Shown: positions 22,302-31,159 of the stretch, one piece after another
Position numbering within the stretch: position 1 is the first letter of the stretch
Layout: the number at the start of each line of letters is the position of its first letter
Assembly: GCA_025355955.1 (NCBI GenBank)
Contig: JANXYP010000218.1
Location: 1 to 41,422 of the forward strand
From: Chloroflexota bacterium
Lineage (GTDB): Bacteria; Chloroflexota; Chloroflexia; QHBQ01
Direction: 5' to 3'
DNA: 41,422 nucleotides
The notes under the pieces: model-generated
What the model was told of the DNA's origin: nothing
The model's input: the letters and a program-made list of their open reading frames with translations, nothing else
Database searches by the model: none
Program-made: the position numbers and the translations under genes

Positions 22302-23248
22302 TTAAGCAACCTAGCAGCCAGATGCACAGCACCCTGGCCCAGCCTGCCATCCCTTCACACACCGGGGTGCGCCCGCGCAGTAGCTTCTTCCGCGCCTCTC
22401 GGGGCGACAGCCCCTTCAAGCGCCTGCTCATCCACCTGGTGCTGATTGCCTACTGCATCATCACCATCTACCCAATCTCACGGGTAATCAGTGTGGCGCT
22501 ACGCCCCGGCGATCAGCTACTCAGTGGCGACCTCAGCGTAATTCCGGCCAACGCCACCCTCAATAGCTTCAATACCGTACTGAATGGCCGACCCTTCTAC
22601 GAGTGGATCTTCAATAGCCTGCTAATCACCATTGCGGTGACGGTCATCGGCCTGGTGTTGGCATCCACCGCCGCCTACGCCTTCAGCCGCTTCAAGTTCG
22701 TGGGGCGCGGCCCTGGCCTGGTCTTCCTACTCGCCAACCAGATGATCCCTGCAACCATGCTGGTGCTGCCCATCTTTCTGATGCTCTCTCGCCTGGGCTT
22801 GACCCAGCAGTATGCGGGCATCATCTTCGCCTACTCGGTAAGCGCGGTGCCGTTCAGCGTCTGGATCCTGAAGGGTTACTACGACACCATCCCCCAAGAT
22901 CTGGAAGAGGCCGCCCAGGTGGATGGCACCACCAGGCTAGGGGCGTTTTGGCGGGTAATCGTGCCGCTCTCCACCCCTGCGCTGGCAATCGCCGCGCTGT
23001 TCAACTTCACCCAGGCGTGGAACGAATACCTGCTTGCCAGCCTCATCTTCAACCACAACGACCCCACCACCAATCAGCAGATCACTACCTGGCCGGTCGG
23101 CCTGAACACCATGCTCGGCCAGTTCACCAGCGAGTGGGGCAACTTCGCCGCCGCCTCGGTGATGGTCGCCATCCCCGTGATGATCCTATTCCTCTACAGC
23201 TCCAAGTGGCTGATCGGCGGCCTGACCCTGGGCGGGGTTAAAGGCTGA
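22298..23248 (+). CDS. Sugar ABC transporter permease, MalG type
   Basis: About 316 residues. I place the start at TTG 22298, overlapping the MalF stop as TTGA, with AAAGGAG 10 nt upstream; ATG 22322 is an alternative. Six hydrophobic helices and the EAA loop EEAAQVDGTTRLGAFWRVIVPLSTP identify a carbohydrate-uptake permease of the MalG (CUT1) class. The C terminus (VMVAIPVMILFLYSSKWLIGGLTLGGVKG) is the typical ending. No ATP-binding subunit is encoded here; a shared MsmX/UgpC-like ATPase elsewhere probably powers the complex. Confidence 0.93.
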   Translation: MIKQPSSQMHSTLAQPAIPSHTGVRPRSSFFRASRGDSPFKRLLIHLVLIAYCIITIYPISRVISVALRPGDQLLSGDLSVIPANATLNSFNTVLNGRPFYEWIFNSLLITIAVTVIGLVLASTAAYAFSRFKFVGRGPGLVFLLANQMIPATMLVLPIFLMLSRLGLTQQYAGIIFAYSVSAVPFSVWILKGYYDTIPQDLEEAAQVDGTTRLGAFWRVIVPLSTPALAIAALFNFTQAWNEYLLASLIFNHNDPTTNQQITTWPVGLNTMLGQFTSEWGNFAAASVMVAIPVMILFLYSSKWLIGGLTLGGVKG

Positions 23249-23254
23249 TTGCAG

Positions 23255-23282
23255 AGTGTAGATTGTAGATTATAGATTGTAG
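23255..23282. repeat. Heptanucleotide tandem repeat (ATTGTAG type)
   Basis: AGTGTAG, ATTGTAG, ATTATAG, ATTGTAG, 6 nt after the MalG stop. Confidence 0.85.
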
Positions 23283-23289
23283 AACGACG

Positions 23290-23319
23290 ATGCGCCCTCG
23301 CAGAGATGCGGGGGCGCAT
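23290..23319. terminator. Terminator hairpin closing the sugar importer operon
   Basis: ATGCGCCC and GGGCGCAT form an 8-bp stem, followed on the plus strand by TACGTTTGCC. Confidence 0.6.
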
Positions 23320-23352
23320 TACGTTTGCCTGGGTTTGCTTCAGTGTTGGCAT

Positions 23353-23380
23353 ATTCACCATTCACCATTTACCATTACCT
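23353..23380. repeat. Heptanucleotide tandem repeat (ATTCACC/ATTTACC)
   Basis: ATTCACC, ATTCACC, ATTTACC, ATTACCT, abutting the stop of the GT-C-like gene; the same words as the 904-935 locus. Confidence 0.8.
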
Positions 23381-25248
23381 TACGGCGCGGTGCGATACAC
23401 ACTCATCTGGTCTTGCGCGTAGTCGGCGGGCTGCTGGTTGCCGAATACGGCGTATAGCTTTTGGTGCATATCCGCCTTCTGTGCCTCAGTGAGCGCCCAC
23501 CAGTGAACCGCGACATAGCGCACGCCCGCCTTTGCCAGCGCCGCCGCGCCCACGCCGTTTAGCACTGCGCCATCCTGCGCGGCGGGGTATCCGTCGGCGA
23601 AGTAGCGCAACGCGGGTTGTTCCTGCGCGAACTTATCAATCGGTTGGCGGGCAAGGTGGCCGCCGACAATCGGCTTATCGCTGATAGTCTGGTAGGTAAG
23701 ATAGTCCACCATCGGGCGCATTGGTAGCTCGGCGATTGCGAAGTTGCCCCCCTCGTCGTGAATGCGGTGGTAGAAGGTAAGCGGCTGGGGGGGCGGTGAC
23801 ATCGGCACTGGCACGGTGATATACTCGAAGGCGATCAGCCCCAGCAGCACGGCGGGGATGAGCCAGGCGGTGACATAGCCGCCTGGGCGGGCGCGGATGT
23901 ACTTGACCGCATATGCGGCCAGCGCGGCCAACGCCAGCACGACCAACACTGCGAAGCGCATCGGCGTACGCATCACGCTGAAGAAGGGCAACTCGTAGAG
24001 CAGCGCGTATGGCATCACCATGCTGCCGTTGAAGTCGGTGAACTGGGTGTTGTTGGCGATGTGCAGGATTGGCCCCAGGCTGACGATGATGAACAGCAGC
24101 GCGCTCCAGCCCCAGAAGCGCACCGCCCGCCGCTTCCACACCACCAGCGCGAATATGCCCAGCAGCAGCGGGGTGATGCCGGGGGTGATCACCAGGTCGC
24201 CAGGTGGCGCGTCGAAGCGCTGACCGATGGCGGTCACTGCCGGGCCAAAGATGGGGTGCAGCGTGCTGGGCGTGATATAGGCGTATAGGTCGGCGGAGTA
24301 GTAGAGCTGCTCGGTGAGCGGCAGCTGCGTATACTGCACCGTGCGTATCTCGATAATCGTGCCGATCAGCACCGGCGCGGTGAGTAGCAGAAATAGCCCG
24401 CCCATCGCCGCCAGCGGCGCGATCAGCCTCACCATGCGCCTTCCTTCGCGCCGCAATCCCCATAGCCGATACAGCAGGTAGAAGATGGTGAACAGGCCCA
24501 GGAAGATGGCGTAGGTCCACTCGCTGTAGGCATTCAGCACCAGGAAGAGGCCAGCCAGGAGTGCATTACGCAAAGTGCTGAGTGCTGAGTGCTGAGTGCT
24601 GAGTGCTGGGCTTTGCGTTGGGGCGGGCTGCTCTGCGCCCCAGCCCTCCCCTATTGCCGGGGATGGTGTTGCATCCGCTTCGGTAGGGGCGAACCGTTGT
24701 TCGCCCTGCCCCAGCGCGCCCTCCACCGCCTTGAGCAGAAAGAGGATATAGAAGGGCATCCACTGCATCCACATTAGATTGAGATGGCCGTAGAGGTGGG
24801 CAAAGTGGTAGGGGCAGAAGCCGAAGATGAAGCCCGCGATGAAGCTGGCGACCGTATCGGCGGTCAGGTAGCGGGCCAGCAGGTACATCCCCAGCGCGGA
24901 CAGCACGAAACTGAGCAGCACCAGCACGTTGTAGGTGCTGACCAGGCTGAGACCCAGCCACTGCAGCGGCGCGCCGAGCAGCCCCGCCAGCGGCACGATC
25001 GTGTCGAAGTAGAGGTTGACCCCATAGGGGAAGTATTTATAGTCGGTATGAAACGGCCACTGCCCGGTTTCGATTGCCTTACGCAGCCACCACAGGTTCC
25101 AGATGTTCTCCCAGGCATCGCCGCCCGCTGGCACCGCGTCGCCAAAGTGGAGGATGAGCGGCCAGGTCAACAGCAGGCTGATCAGCGCGTAGACACCCGC
25201 TATTGCTAGCGGGTGTGATGGAGAAAGCGTGGGGCGGGTCAGCCTCAC
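23380..25248 (-). CDS. Polytopic membrane protein, GT-C glycosyltransferase-like
   Basis: 622 residues from GTG 25248, overlapping the AI-2E gene stop as GTGA. About a dozen hydrophobic helices and a first extracellular loop with GGDAWENIWNLWWL, an acidic motif placed as in GT-C glycosyltransferases that use lipid-phosphate sugars. NAYSEWTYAIFLGLFTIFYLL and the C-terminal soluble part (FYHRIHDEGGNFAIAELPM ... GVRYVAVHWWAL) fit a broad, uncharacterised family common in Chloroflexota. The donor and acceptor are unknown. Residues about 179-225 (GEQRFAPTEADATPSPAIGEGWGAEQ...ALSTQHSALST) are translated repeat DNA, a REP-like hairpin plus heptamers, dropped in frame into a loop between helices. Confidence 0.75.
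   Translation of the reverse strand: MRLTRPTLSPSHPLAIAGVYALISLLLTWPLILHFGDAVPAGGDAWENIWNLWWLRKAIETGQWPFHTDYKYFPYGVNLYFDTIVPLAGLLGAPLQWLGLSLVSTYNVLVLLSFVLSALGMYLLARYLTADTVASFIAGFIFGFCPYHFAHLYGHLNLMWMQWMPFYILFLLKAVEGALGQGEQRFAPTEADATPSPAIGEGWGAEQPAPTQSPALSTQHSALSTLRNALLAGLFLVLNAYSEWTYAIFLGLFTIFYLLYRLWGLRREGRRMVRLIAPLAAMGGLFLLLTAPVLIGTIIEIRTVQYTQLPLTEQLYYSADLYAYITPSTLHPIFGPAVTAIGQRFDAPPGDLVITPGITPLLLGIFALVVWKRRAVRFWGWSALLFIIVSLGPILHIANNTQFTDFNGSMVMPYALLYELPFFSVMRTPMRFAVLVVLALAALAAYAVKYIRARPGGYVTAWLIPAVLLGLIAFEYITVPVPMSPPPQPLTFYHRIHDEGGNFAIAELPMRPMVDYLTYQTISDKPIVGGHLARQPIDKFAQEQPALRYFADGYPAAQDGAVLNGVGAAALAKAGVRYVAVHWWALTEAQKADMHQKLYAVFGNQQPADYAQDQMSVYRTAP
24574..24608. repeat. Heptanucleotide tandem repeat inside a CDS (AGTGCTG x5)
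   Basis: Five perfect copies of AGTGCTG; read in the minus frame they give the heptapeptide period ALSTQHS. Confidence 0.95.
24683..24710. repeat. REP-like hairpin inside a CDS
   Basis: A perfect GGGCGAAC-CGTT-GTTCGCCC element, translated in the minus frame as GQGEQRFAPTE within the GT-C-like protein. Confidence 0.9.
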
Positions 25249-26684
25249 TTCCGCGCTCCAATCGGCTCGGCTTCTGCGGCTTCATCGGCGTGCATCTTAT
25301 CCGCGCTGCCATCAACAGCGATGCTGGCCTGGCTTATGGGTGCGACTGCTAGGTGGGTAAGGGTGTGAGTAGCGGTGCGGGTGATCTGGTCATCGCCGCT
25401 AGGATCAGTGATGGTAATGTTGCCGCCTGCATACTGCACCGAGGTTACTGACGGGGTGAGGCTATCGGTCGGCTTGGTGTCGGTTGCCTCGATGCGCTCT
25501 TGCTCCTCGACGCTCTCCACCACCTGCCAGCCGCTCGGCTGGGAGTTGAACCACGCGCTCGGCTTTATGAACGAGTTGAAGAACTGGCCGGTCATCACGT
25601 TGATCACCCCCGCCACCGGGATGCCGAACAGCGCCCCCCAGACCCCGCCGATCTTCGACCCCAGCAGCATCGCGGCGAAGACCACCAGCGGGTGAACGCC
25701 GACCGACTCGCTCATGATACGGGGGGCAACCACGTTGAGGATAAGCGCCTGCACCACCACCACGATGATAAGGATAATCCACCAACTGTTAGCGCCTGCC
25801 AGGCTGGTTGGGTGTCCACTGAGCAGGCTATCAATTATGGCAATCAACACTGGCGGCACATAGGCGGCAACGTAGCCAATCAGCGGCACCAGCATGAACA
25901 GGGTGGTGACAATCGCAGCCAGCAGGGCGAAGTTGAGGCGGAACACCGCCAACACGATACCCACCATTGTGCCGTAGACGATGCCCATCAGGAACTGGCC
26001 GCGCAGGAAGCCGCCGAAGCTGCTCTCGATACTGCTGCCCAGCAGCCGCGTCTGGTCACGATAACGGAGCGGCACAACGTTGCGTAGGCCCTCGGCGATA
26101 CGCTTGCCATCGCTCATGAAGATATACGAAAGCACCAGGATAATGATGACATTGAATACCACGCCGAACAGCCCTTGCAGGAACGTCACTATCTGCCTGG
26201 TGAAGTCCAACGCCTGGGCGCTGAGATTGTTGATGAAGTTCTGCACGTCAGCAGACTGGATACCAAAGTTCTGCAGTTGAAGCAACGCCCAATCCCTGAA
26301 ACCAGCAAGCTGATTTTGGTCGCCCAGGAATTTAACCAGGTTATTGATCTGATCCACCAGTGGTGGCATGATCAGCCAGCCCAGTAGACCCAGCGCCAGC
26401 AGCACACCAAGATAAACCAGGTTGACCGCGCCAACCCAGCCGATGGGGTGGTTACGCCGTGGCAGGTTCACCGCTTGCAGCATTTCGGCGAAGGGGCGCA
26501 GGGTGAAGGCCAGCAGCCAGGCGATAAAGAAGAGCAGGAAGGTGTCGAGATATTGCAGCAGGAAGCTGCCTACCTGACCCACCACCCAGGTAGCCACGAT
26601 CAGGAAGACGAGGATAATCAGCCAGCGCAGCCAGCGATTATCCATCACCTCGCGCACTACTGTCTTGCTGCTTTGCCTTAGCAT
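25245..26684 (-). CDS. AI-2E family transporter (PerM/TqsA-like)
   Basis: 479 residues from ATG 26684 with GGGAGG 5 nt upstream. The family pattern is clear: two N-terminal helices (WLRWLIILVFLIVATWVVG, LDTFLLFFIAWLLAF), an amphipathic middle domain, then FGVVFNVIIILVLSYIFMSDGKRIAEGL, GGFLRGQFLMGIVYGTMVGI, ALLAAIVTTLFMLVPLIGYVAAYVPPVLIAI and PRIMSESVGVHPLVVFAAMLLGSKIGGVWGALFGIPVAGVI. AI-2E exporters are variously implicated in autoinducer-2 export or ion transport; the substrate here is open. A tail of about 100 residues rich in Thr and acidic residues follows the last helix, longer than usual. The 25 residues the track adds upstream are heptamer repeat. Confidence 0.92.
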   Translation of the reverse strand: MLRQSSKTVVREVMDNRWLRWLIILVFLIVATWVVGQVGSFLLQYLDTFLLFFIAWLLAFTLRPFAEMLQAVNLPRRNHPIGWVGAVNLVYLGVLLALGLLGWLIMPPLVDQINNLVKFLGDQNQLAGFRDWALLQLQNFGIQSADVQNFINNLSAQALDFTRQIVTFLQGLFGVVFNVIIILVLSYIFMSDGKRIAEGLRNVVPLRYRDQTRLLGSSIESSFGGFLRGQFLMGIVYGTMVGIVLAVFRLNFALLAAIVTTLFMLVPLIGYVAAYVPPVLIAIIDSLLSGHPTSLAGANSWWIILIIVVVVQALILNVVAPRIMSESVGVHPLVVFAAMLLGSKIGGVWGALFGIPVAGVINVMTGQFFNSFIKPSAWFNSQPSGWQVVESVEEQERIEATDTKPTDSLTPSVTSVQYAGGNITITDPSGDDQITRTATHTLTHLAVAPISQASIAVDGSADKMHADEAAEAEPIGARK

Positions 26685-26700
26685 TGCCTCCCACCTCCAG

Positions 26701-26735
26701 ATTGCAGATTGCAGATTGCAGATTGCAGATTGTAG
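26701..26735. repeat. Heptanucleotide tandem repeat (ATTGCAG x5)
   Basis: Four ATTGCAG units and one ATTGTAG, 16 nt before the AI-2E start codon. Confidence 0.95.
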
Positions 26736-26930
26736 AAGGTGGCGTATCGTTACCAACAATTTACAATCTTAGCCTACCGCTGCTGCGTGGCGAGTGCAAC
26801 CCGTCCACAGGCATCAAAATAAGACGAAAACCGCGCATAATACCGGAGGTCTGGGGATAAGCCCCAGTTGTTGCAACATATTTAGGCTGCTCGAAAGTAC
26901 CTAATAAACAAGGATCTGATGCGCGGTACT

Positions 26931-26961
26931 CCCCCTCCCAGCCTCCCCAAAGGGGGAGGGG
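26931..26961. terminator. C/G-rich hairpin downstream of the CvpA-like gene
   Basis: CCCCCTCCC pairs with GGGAGGGGG-type sequence on the other arm (CCCCTCCC core). It lies 27 nt past the CvpA-like stop, without a T run. It belongs to the CCTCCCC...GGGGAGG repeat class. Confidence 0.45.
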
Positions 26962-26987
26962 TAATCAGAACTTTGTTGATACGGTAC

Positions 26988-28370
26988 TTATGTCTGTCGG
27001 TCGGGCGGTGGCACGATGCGCCTCTCCGCGTCGTCGCCCATCTCGTAATGGGCGCTCTGCGGCGGAGTGACACTGGTCTCCTGCTCCACTGTGCGCTGCT
27101 GCCCAGTGGGTGTATCACTCACGCTCTCGAATGTATTGGTCTCGCGTTGGCCGCCATAGGGATCGCTGACGCTCTCGACGGTGTGGGTCTCGCGCTCGAC
27201 GTTGGGGCCGTGCGGATAGCTGGTGGGCGGCAGCATCGGTGGCAGGGTAGCCAGGTCGACGGCGGTGCTTTGCTCCAACGGGGTGGACGACTGGCTGCGC
27301 CGCTCCAACAGCGACGAGGCTTCGTCGGCAAGCGGTGAACGCGGCAGCACTTCCGATCCATCCACGCGAGTAACCTGTTCGGGGGCGGACGACGGGGCGA
27401 ACTGCTCCGGCATCGGGTAGGCGGGCGCAATTGGTGGTGGCAGTGGGCGGGGCTGGGCTTCGTACACCGGCGGCAGCGGGCGGGGCGGCTCGTAAGCGGG
27501 CGGCGGAGTGTAGCCAGGCACGCGATTGTTGACGGGCTGGTTTACACCCCCGGCGGGCGTGCTGTAGCGCGATGGCGGCGGTGGCGGGTAGTCGGCGGCG
27601 GTGTAACGCGGCGCGGGGGGCGGGTAGGTCGGCGCTGGCGGCTGCCAGGGTTGCGGCGACGGCTGGTAGGGTGGCGGATATGGAGGCGGATATGCGGGCG
27701 GCACCTGGTTCATCCGTGTCGGCGCGCCGCTGGGCGGTGGGGCATAGGAACTCTGCTGCGGCGAGATTGGGTAGGGTGACACTGGCGGGCGGGCGGTAAC
27801 AGTGGTCGTGGTTTGCACCATTTGCTGCACCTCTGGCCCGGTTAGGATACGGAAGCTGCGCGAGGCTGCGCCGAAGATGATCAGCAAGACTACCAGGCCG
27901 ATGAGCGCCAGCAGGCTCCAGTTGACCCAGTATTTCACCAGCCATGAGCCGATCGTGGAACTGGCAACCGCGCTTGTACCCTCATTGCTAATGGCGGTGA
28001 GGTAGCCGAGCAGCCAGGTGACTACCAGACTGGCATTGAACAGGCCGAGCAGCCCGCCCATCAACCGCTGCCCGCTGCTGAGGGGTGAGCGGAAGCGCAC
28101 CAGCGCCAATGGCGCGATGAAGCCAATCAGCAGAAAGCAGAGCAGGAAGATACCGTAGTAGGTGTATAGCTGGGAGTTCAATTGATCGCTGTGGAAGACG
28201 TTTTGCACGTCGGGGGTCCAGGCATCACCCCAGCGACCGACGAACACAATGCCGACCATAATGCCGAGCAGGGAGAAGAGTTCGGGCAACACGCCACGAG
28301 CGAAGCCGATCAGCAGGAACACCAGCCCTAGCGCGATGGTAATCACATCAATCCACAACGAGGCGCTCAT
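26988..28370 (-). CDS. CvpA-family membrane protein with a long Pro-rich tail
   Basis: 460 residues from ATG 28370, preceded by GGAGGTAGGTA. The first 175 residues have four to five hydrophobic helices (WIDVITIALGLVFLLIGFARGVLPELFSLLGIMVGIVF, LYTYYGIFLLCFLLIGFIAPLALVRF, MGGLLGLFNASLVVTWLLGYL, WSLLALIGLVVLLIIFG) in CvpA arrangement with the G-x-ARG...E-L-SLLG start. CvpA proteins contribute to envelope homeostasis and colicin V production in E. coli. The remaining 280 residues are Pro/Tyr/Gln-rich and disordered, ending in an imprecise repeat (RETHTVESVSDPYGG / RETNTFESVSDTPTG). The tail may scaffold partners at the membrane. Divergent from the M24 peptidase gene. Confidence 0.75.
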   Translation of the reverse strand: MSASLWIDVITIALGLVFLLIGFARGVLPELFSLLGIMVGIVFVGRWGDAWTPDVQNVFHSDQLNSQLYTYYGIFLLCFLLIGFIAPLALVRFRSPLSSGQRLMGGLLGLFNASLVVTWLLGYLTAISNEGTSAVASSTIGSWLVKYWVNWSLLALIGLVVLLIIFGAASRSFRILTGPEVQQMVQTTTTVTARPPVSPYPISPQQSSYAPPPSGAPTRMNQVPPAYPPPYPPPYQPSPQPWQPPAPTYPPPAPRYTAADYPPPPPSRYSTPAGGVNQPVNNRVPGYTPPPAYEPPRPLPPVYEAQPRPLPPPIAPAYPMPEQFAPSSAPEQVTRVDGSEVLPRSPLADEASSLLERRSQSSTPLEQSTAVDLATLPPMLPPTSYPHGPNVERETHTVESVSDPYGGQRETNTFESVSDTPTGQQRTVEQETSVTPPQSAHYEMGDDAERRIVPPPDRQT

Positions 28371-28415
28371 TACCTACCTCCTTTTAACATCTTTGATCCG
28401 CTACAGGTTGAGTCC

Positions 28416-28424
28416 ATTATACCA
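28416..28424 (-). promoter_or_regulatory. Extended -10 of the CvpA-like gene
   Basis: TGGTATAAT on the minus strand, about 45 nt before the start codon; no convincing -35. Confidence 0.5.
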
Positions 28425-28460
28425 TAGCGGGGCAAATGCTGTGTGCCTGCGGTACCATTA

Positions 28461-28469
28461 TGCTATAAT
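28461..28469 (+). promoter_or_regulatory. Extended -10 of the M24 peptidase gene
   Basis: TGCTATAAT on the plus strand, about 46 nt before ATG 28516; the divergent pair shares one short intergenic region. Confidence 0.5.
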
Positions 28470-28515
28470 TAGTTGGCACGCACGACTATAGAAGAGAAAG
28501 GGACACGGCTCACCA

Positions 28516-29649
28516 ATGACACCATCAAACGAAGAATACCGCACGCGCATGGCACAGGCACAAGCGCGGATGAAGGAACAGGGCGTGGACTGGCTGCTGC
28601 TTGCGCCAGGCAGCGATATGCGCTACTTGAGCGGGCTGAGTGCGCGGGTGAGCGAGCGACTCAACCTGCTGGCCTTGCCGCAAGCGGGCCAGCCGCGCTT
28701 CTACGCCCCCGCGCTGGAGGCGATGGGGCCGCGTGAACTGGCAACCCAGGGCTTGTTCGACTTGAGCGTGTGGCAGGAGGATGAGAACCCGGTAAAGCTG
28801 GTGGCCGAGGCGGTTAGACGCGAGGGCGGCCAGCAGCGTCTGGCAGTCAGCGATCAGATGTGGTCGATGTTTCTGCTGCGGCTGCAAGCTGAGATCACCA
28901 ATGTGGAGTGGCAGTCGGCGGCGCAAGTAATCGAGCCACTACGCATTATCAAGAGCGCGGCGGAGATTGCGGCGCTGGCGGAGATAGGGGCGGCTGCTGA
29001 TGTGGTGTTCGGCGAAATCATCAAGGTGCGCTTCAGCGGGCGGCGCGAGGTGGAGATTGCCGAGCTGCTGGGCCAGATGCTACGAGCCAACCAGCACGAG
29101 GTTGCCAAGTTTGCAATTGTCGCCAGCGGGCCGAACGGCGCGTCGCCGCACCACGATGCGGGCGAACGGGTGATCGAGCCGGGCGACATGGTGGTGCTGG
29201 ACTTTGGTGGCATTGGGCATCACGGCTACGGCTCTGACATCAGCCGCACCGTGTTCGTGGCAGGCGACGCGGGGCTTGCTCCGTCCGAGGAGCAGTTGAA
29301 TGTCTGTAACACGGTGCAAGAGGCGCAGGAGCTAGCCTTCCGCGCCATCCTCCCCGGCATCGAGGCGCAGGCGCTGGACAAGGTGGCCCGCGACCACATC
29401 ACTGCTGCTGGTTACGGCGAAGCCTTCCTCCACCGCCTCGGTCACGGCATCGGGCTGGACGGCCACGAAACCCCTTATCTGGTGCATGGCAATGCCACAA
29501 AGATTGCCCCAGGCATGGCCTTCAGCGACGAGCCAGGGATTTACCTTGCGGGCAAGTTTGGGGTACGCATCGAGGATATAGTCTACTGCAACGAGGACGG
29601 CGGGGTGCGGTGCAACGAGGCGACGCGGGAGTTGGTAATGGTGCTGTAA
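28516..29649 (+). CDS. M24 family metallopeptidase (Xaa-Pro aminopeptidase/dipeptidase)
   Basis: 377 residues. A creatinase-like N-terminal domain (MAQAQARMKEQGVDWLLLAPGSDMRYLSGLSARVSERLN) precedes the pita-bread catalytic domain. The five metal ligands are visible: Asp in MVVLDFGGIGHHGYGSDISRT (two), His in FLHRLGHGIGLDGHE, Glu in FSDEPGIY and Glu in VRIEDIVYC. The enzyme uses two divalent metals to cut N-terminal residues ahead of proline, or X-Pro dipeptides; which of these cannot be decided by eye. Cytosolic, no signal peptide. The ribosome site is weak (AAAGGGA about 14 nt upstream). Confidence 0.93.
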   Translation: MTPSNEEYRTRMAQAQARMKEQGVDWLLLAPGSDMRYLSGLSARVSERLNLLALPQAGQPRFYAPALEAMGPRELATQGLFDLSVWQEDENPVKLVAEAVRREGGQQRLAVSDQMWSMFLLRLQAEITNVEWQSAAQVIEPLRIIKSAAEIAALAEIGAAADVVFGEIIKVRFSGRREVEIAELLGQMLRANQHEVAKFAIVASGPNGASPHHDAGERVIEPGDMVVLDFGGIGHHGYGSDISRTVFVAGDAGLAPSEEQLNVCNTVQEAQELAFRAILPGIEAQALDKVARDHITAAGYGEAFLHRLGHGIGLDGHETPYLVHGNATKIAPGMAFSDEPGIYLAGKFGVRIEDIVYCNEDGGVRCNEATRELVMVL

Positions 29650-29795
29650 CTATGGCGAACAGCGGCTCGTTCCTTCGGCTGTAACCTTTACTCTGCTTCT
29701 GCGTAGATTATAGTTAAGGAACGAAGTTATCGAAGCTAAAGTTAGCGACGCTGCCCTACGCAAGAGCAACGCCGCCTCGCAAGGAGGCAACCACA

Positions 29796-30770
29796 ATGGC
29801 ACAACATAGACAGCCCAAGCACAGCAGCGTGAAACCCGACCCACACAGCGGCGTGCCGCTCAAGCAGTATCAGCCCACGTCGCCCGTACTCTCCCCCATC
29901 CGCGATGTCAACGATATTGTCAGCCGCGCCTTCGGCCTGTACCGCGCCAACTTTGGCCCTTTCGTGACGATTATGGCGCTGGCCTACGCTGCTTATTTCG
30001 TGATCTACGCGCTACTCTATCTGCTGCCGCTGGGCGGCGGTGTCAGCGGGCCAACCTCGCTGGTAGGCCAGTTGGGATCTGCCCAGCAGTTGCTGGACGC
30101 ACCCTGGCTCTACCTGTTGGTAACCTTTGCCCGCACCTTCCTGCTGGGGCTGCCGCTGGTCTTCGCTTCGGGCGCGTTGGTGGTGGCGACTAGCAACGCC
30201 TACTTTGGTCGCCCAGTGGTCATTGCTGACGTATACCGCTATGCCTTCGGGTTGGCAAGCGGACTGATCATGCTGGCGTTGCTCAGTGCGCTGCTGGATT
30301 TCATGCAAACGCTGGTTAACTTTATTCCCTATGTAAAGCTGGCTGGTCCAATTCTCTACCTTGCATTGTTGATTATCGTTGCGGTGCGCTGGCAGGTGGG
30401 ACGGCAGGCGCTGGTGCTGGAGCGCCTCAGCGCGATCGAGGCGGTGAACCGTAGCTGGAAGCTGATTGGCTCCGACCGGCGTAGCATGAGTCTCAATCTC
30501 TGGTTCGTGCTAGCGGTACGCACGGTCATTCCGGCAATTATCATCTGGCTGGTGTTGCTCTTCGTGGTGCCGGGCGGATTGAGTTCGGGGTGGAACTTGC
30601 CCGCTACTCTGATCATCTTCGCCCTGCTGGACCTGCTCGTCACCCCGCTATTCGATGCTGCGTTCACTATCTTCTACATCCACCTGCGGGCCGAGCGCGA
30701 CGGGCTTGACCCCGTTGCGCTACTGGCGAACATTGATGCGGCGGCTGGGGATAAGAAGCTGGTGGGGTAG
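29796..30770 (+). CDS. GPDPase-type membrane domain protein
   Basis: 324 residues from ATG 29796 (AAGGAGG 7 nt upstream). After about 35 polar residues comes PIRDVNDIVSRAFGLYRANFGPFVTIMALAYAAYF, then six hydrophobic stretches, WQVGRQALVLERLSAIEAVNRSWKLIGSDRRSMSLNLWFVLAV and a C-terminal FIYIHLRAERDGLD-like end (here FTIFYIHLRAERDGLDPVALLA). This layout is that of the membrane domain found with glycerophosphoryl diester phosphodiesterases, here without the enzyme domain. It is probably a structural or transport-like membrane protein of unknown function. A 146-bp gap separates it from the M24 gene. Confidence 0.65.
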   Translation: MAQHRQPKHSSVKPDPHSGVPLKQYQPTSPVLSPIRDVNDIVSRAFGLYRANFGPFVTIMALAYAAYFVIYALLYLLPLGGGVSGPTSLVGQLGSAQQLLDAPWLYLLVTFARTFLLGLPLVFASGALVVATSNAYFGRPVVIADVYRYAFGLASGLIMLALLSALLDFMQTLVNFIPYVKLAGPILYLALLIIVAVRWQVGRQALVLERLSAIEAVNRSWKLIGSDRRSMSLNLWFVLAVRTVIPAIIIWLVLLFVVPGGLSSGWNLPATLIIFALLDLLVTPLFDAAFTIFYIHLRAERDGLDPVALLANIDAAAGDKKLVG

Positions 30771-30787
30771 CGCAAACGTGCTGGGGG

Positions 30788-31159
30788 TCAACTCCAGGGC
30801 TGGCCGATTACCTCAGCCAACCTGTCCAGAAAGCGTCTGCCATGCGGCATTGTCGCTACCTGGCTGGCCCTGATGTACCGACTCAACAGCTTGGGTGCGT
30901 CGTTCATTTCGCGGTAGGCTTCGCCGACACTTTTAACCGCGCTCCTGAGCAGCTCTTTCGGCCTGATAACCTGCTCAATATCACCGAGGTTGGCAAGCAT
31001 CGGCAGGTCTCTGAGATAGTAATCCTCCAGTGCTTCGCGGTCCGCCAGAAACCGCGCCTCCATCATCTGCACCATAAGATAAACCTGATCGGCACGGCAA
31101 TTGGGATGTAGCTGCCCCTTTGTACTGCCTAATGAACATTGCAGTATAAAAGCCTTATT
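30788..31159 (-). pseudogene. 5'-truncated DUF4276-family gene
   Basis: The track begins at ATG 31075 (95 residues), but the frame stays open and protein-like upstream: GQLHPNCRADQVYLMVQMMEARFLADREALEDYYL, with no usable start before a stop at 31160. MVQxMExxFLADxxAL, the PKELLRSAVK segment and the ASQVATMPHGRRFLDRLAEVI end match the C-terminal half of DUF4276 proteins as I recall them, which pair with AAA ATPases in defence-like loci. The N-terminal half with the EG and DxD metal motifs is missing; the sequence instead runs into the 3' end of the HEPN-like gene. It is most likely a remnant. Translation from ATG 31075 cannot be excluded. Confidence 0.7.
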
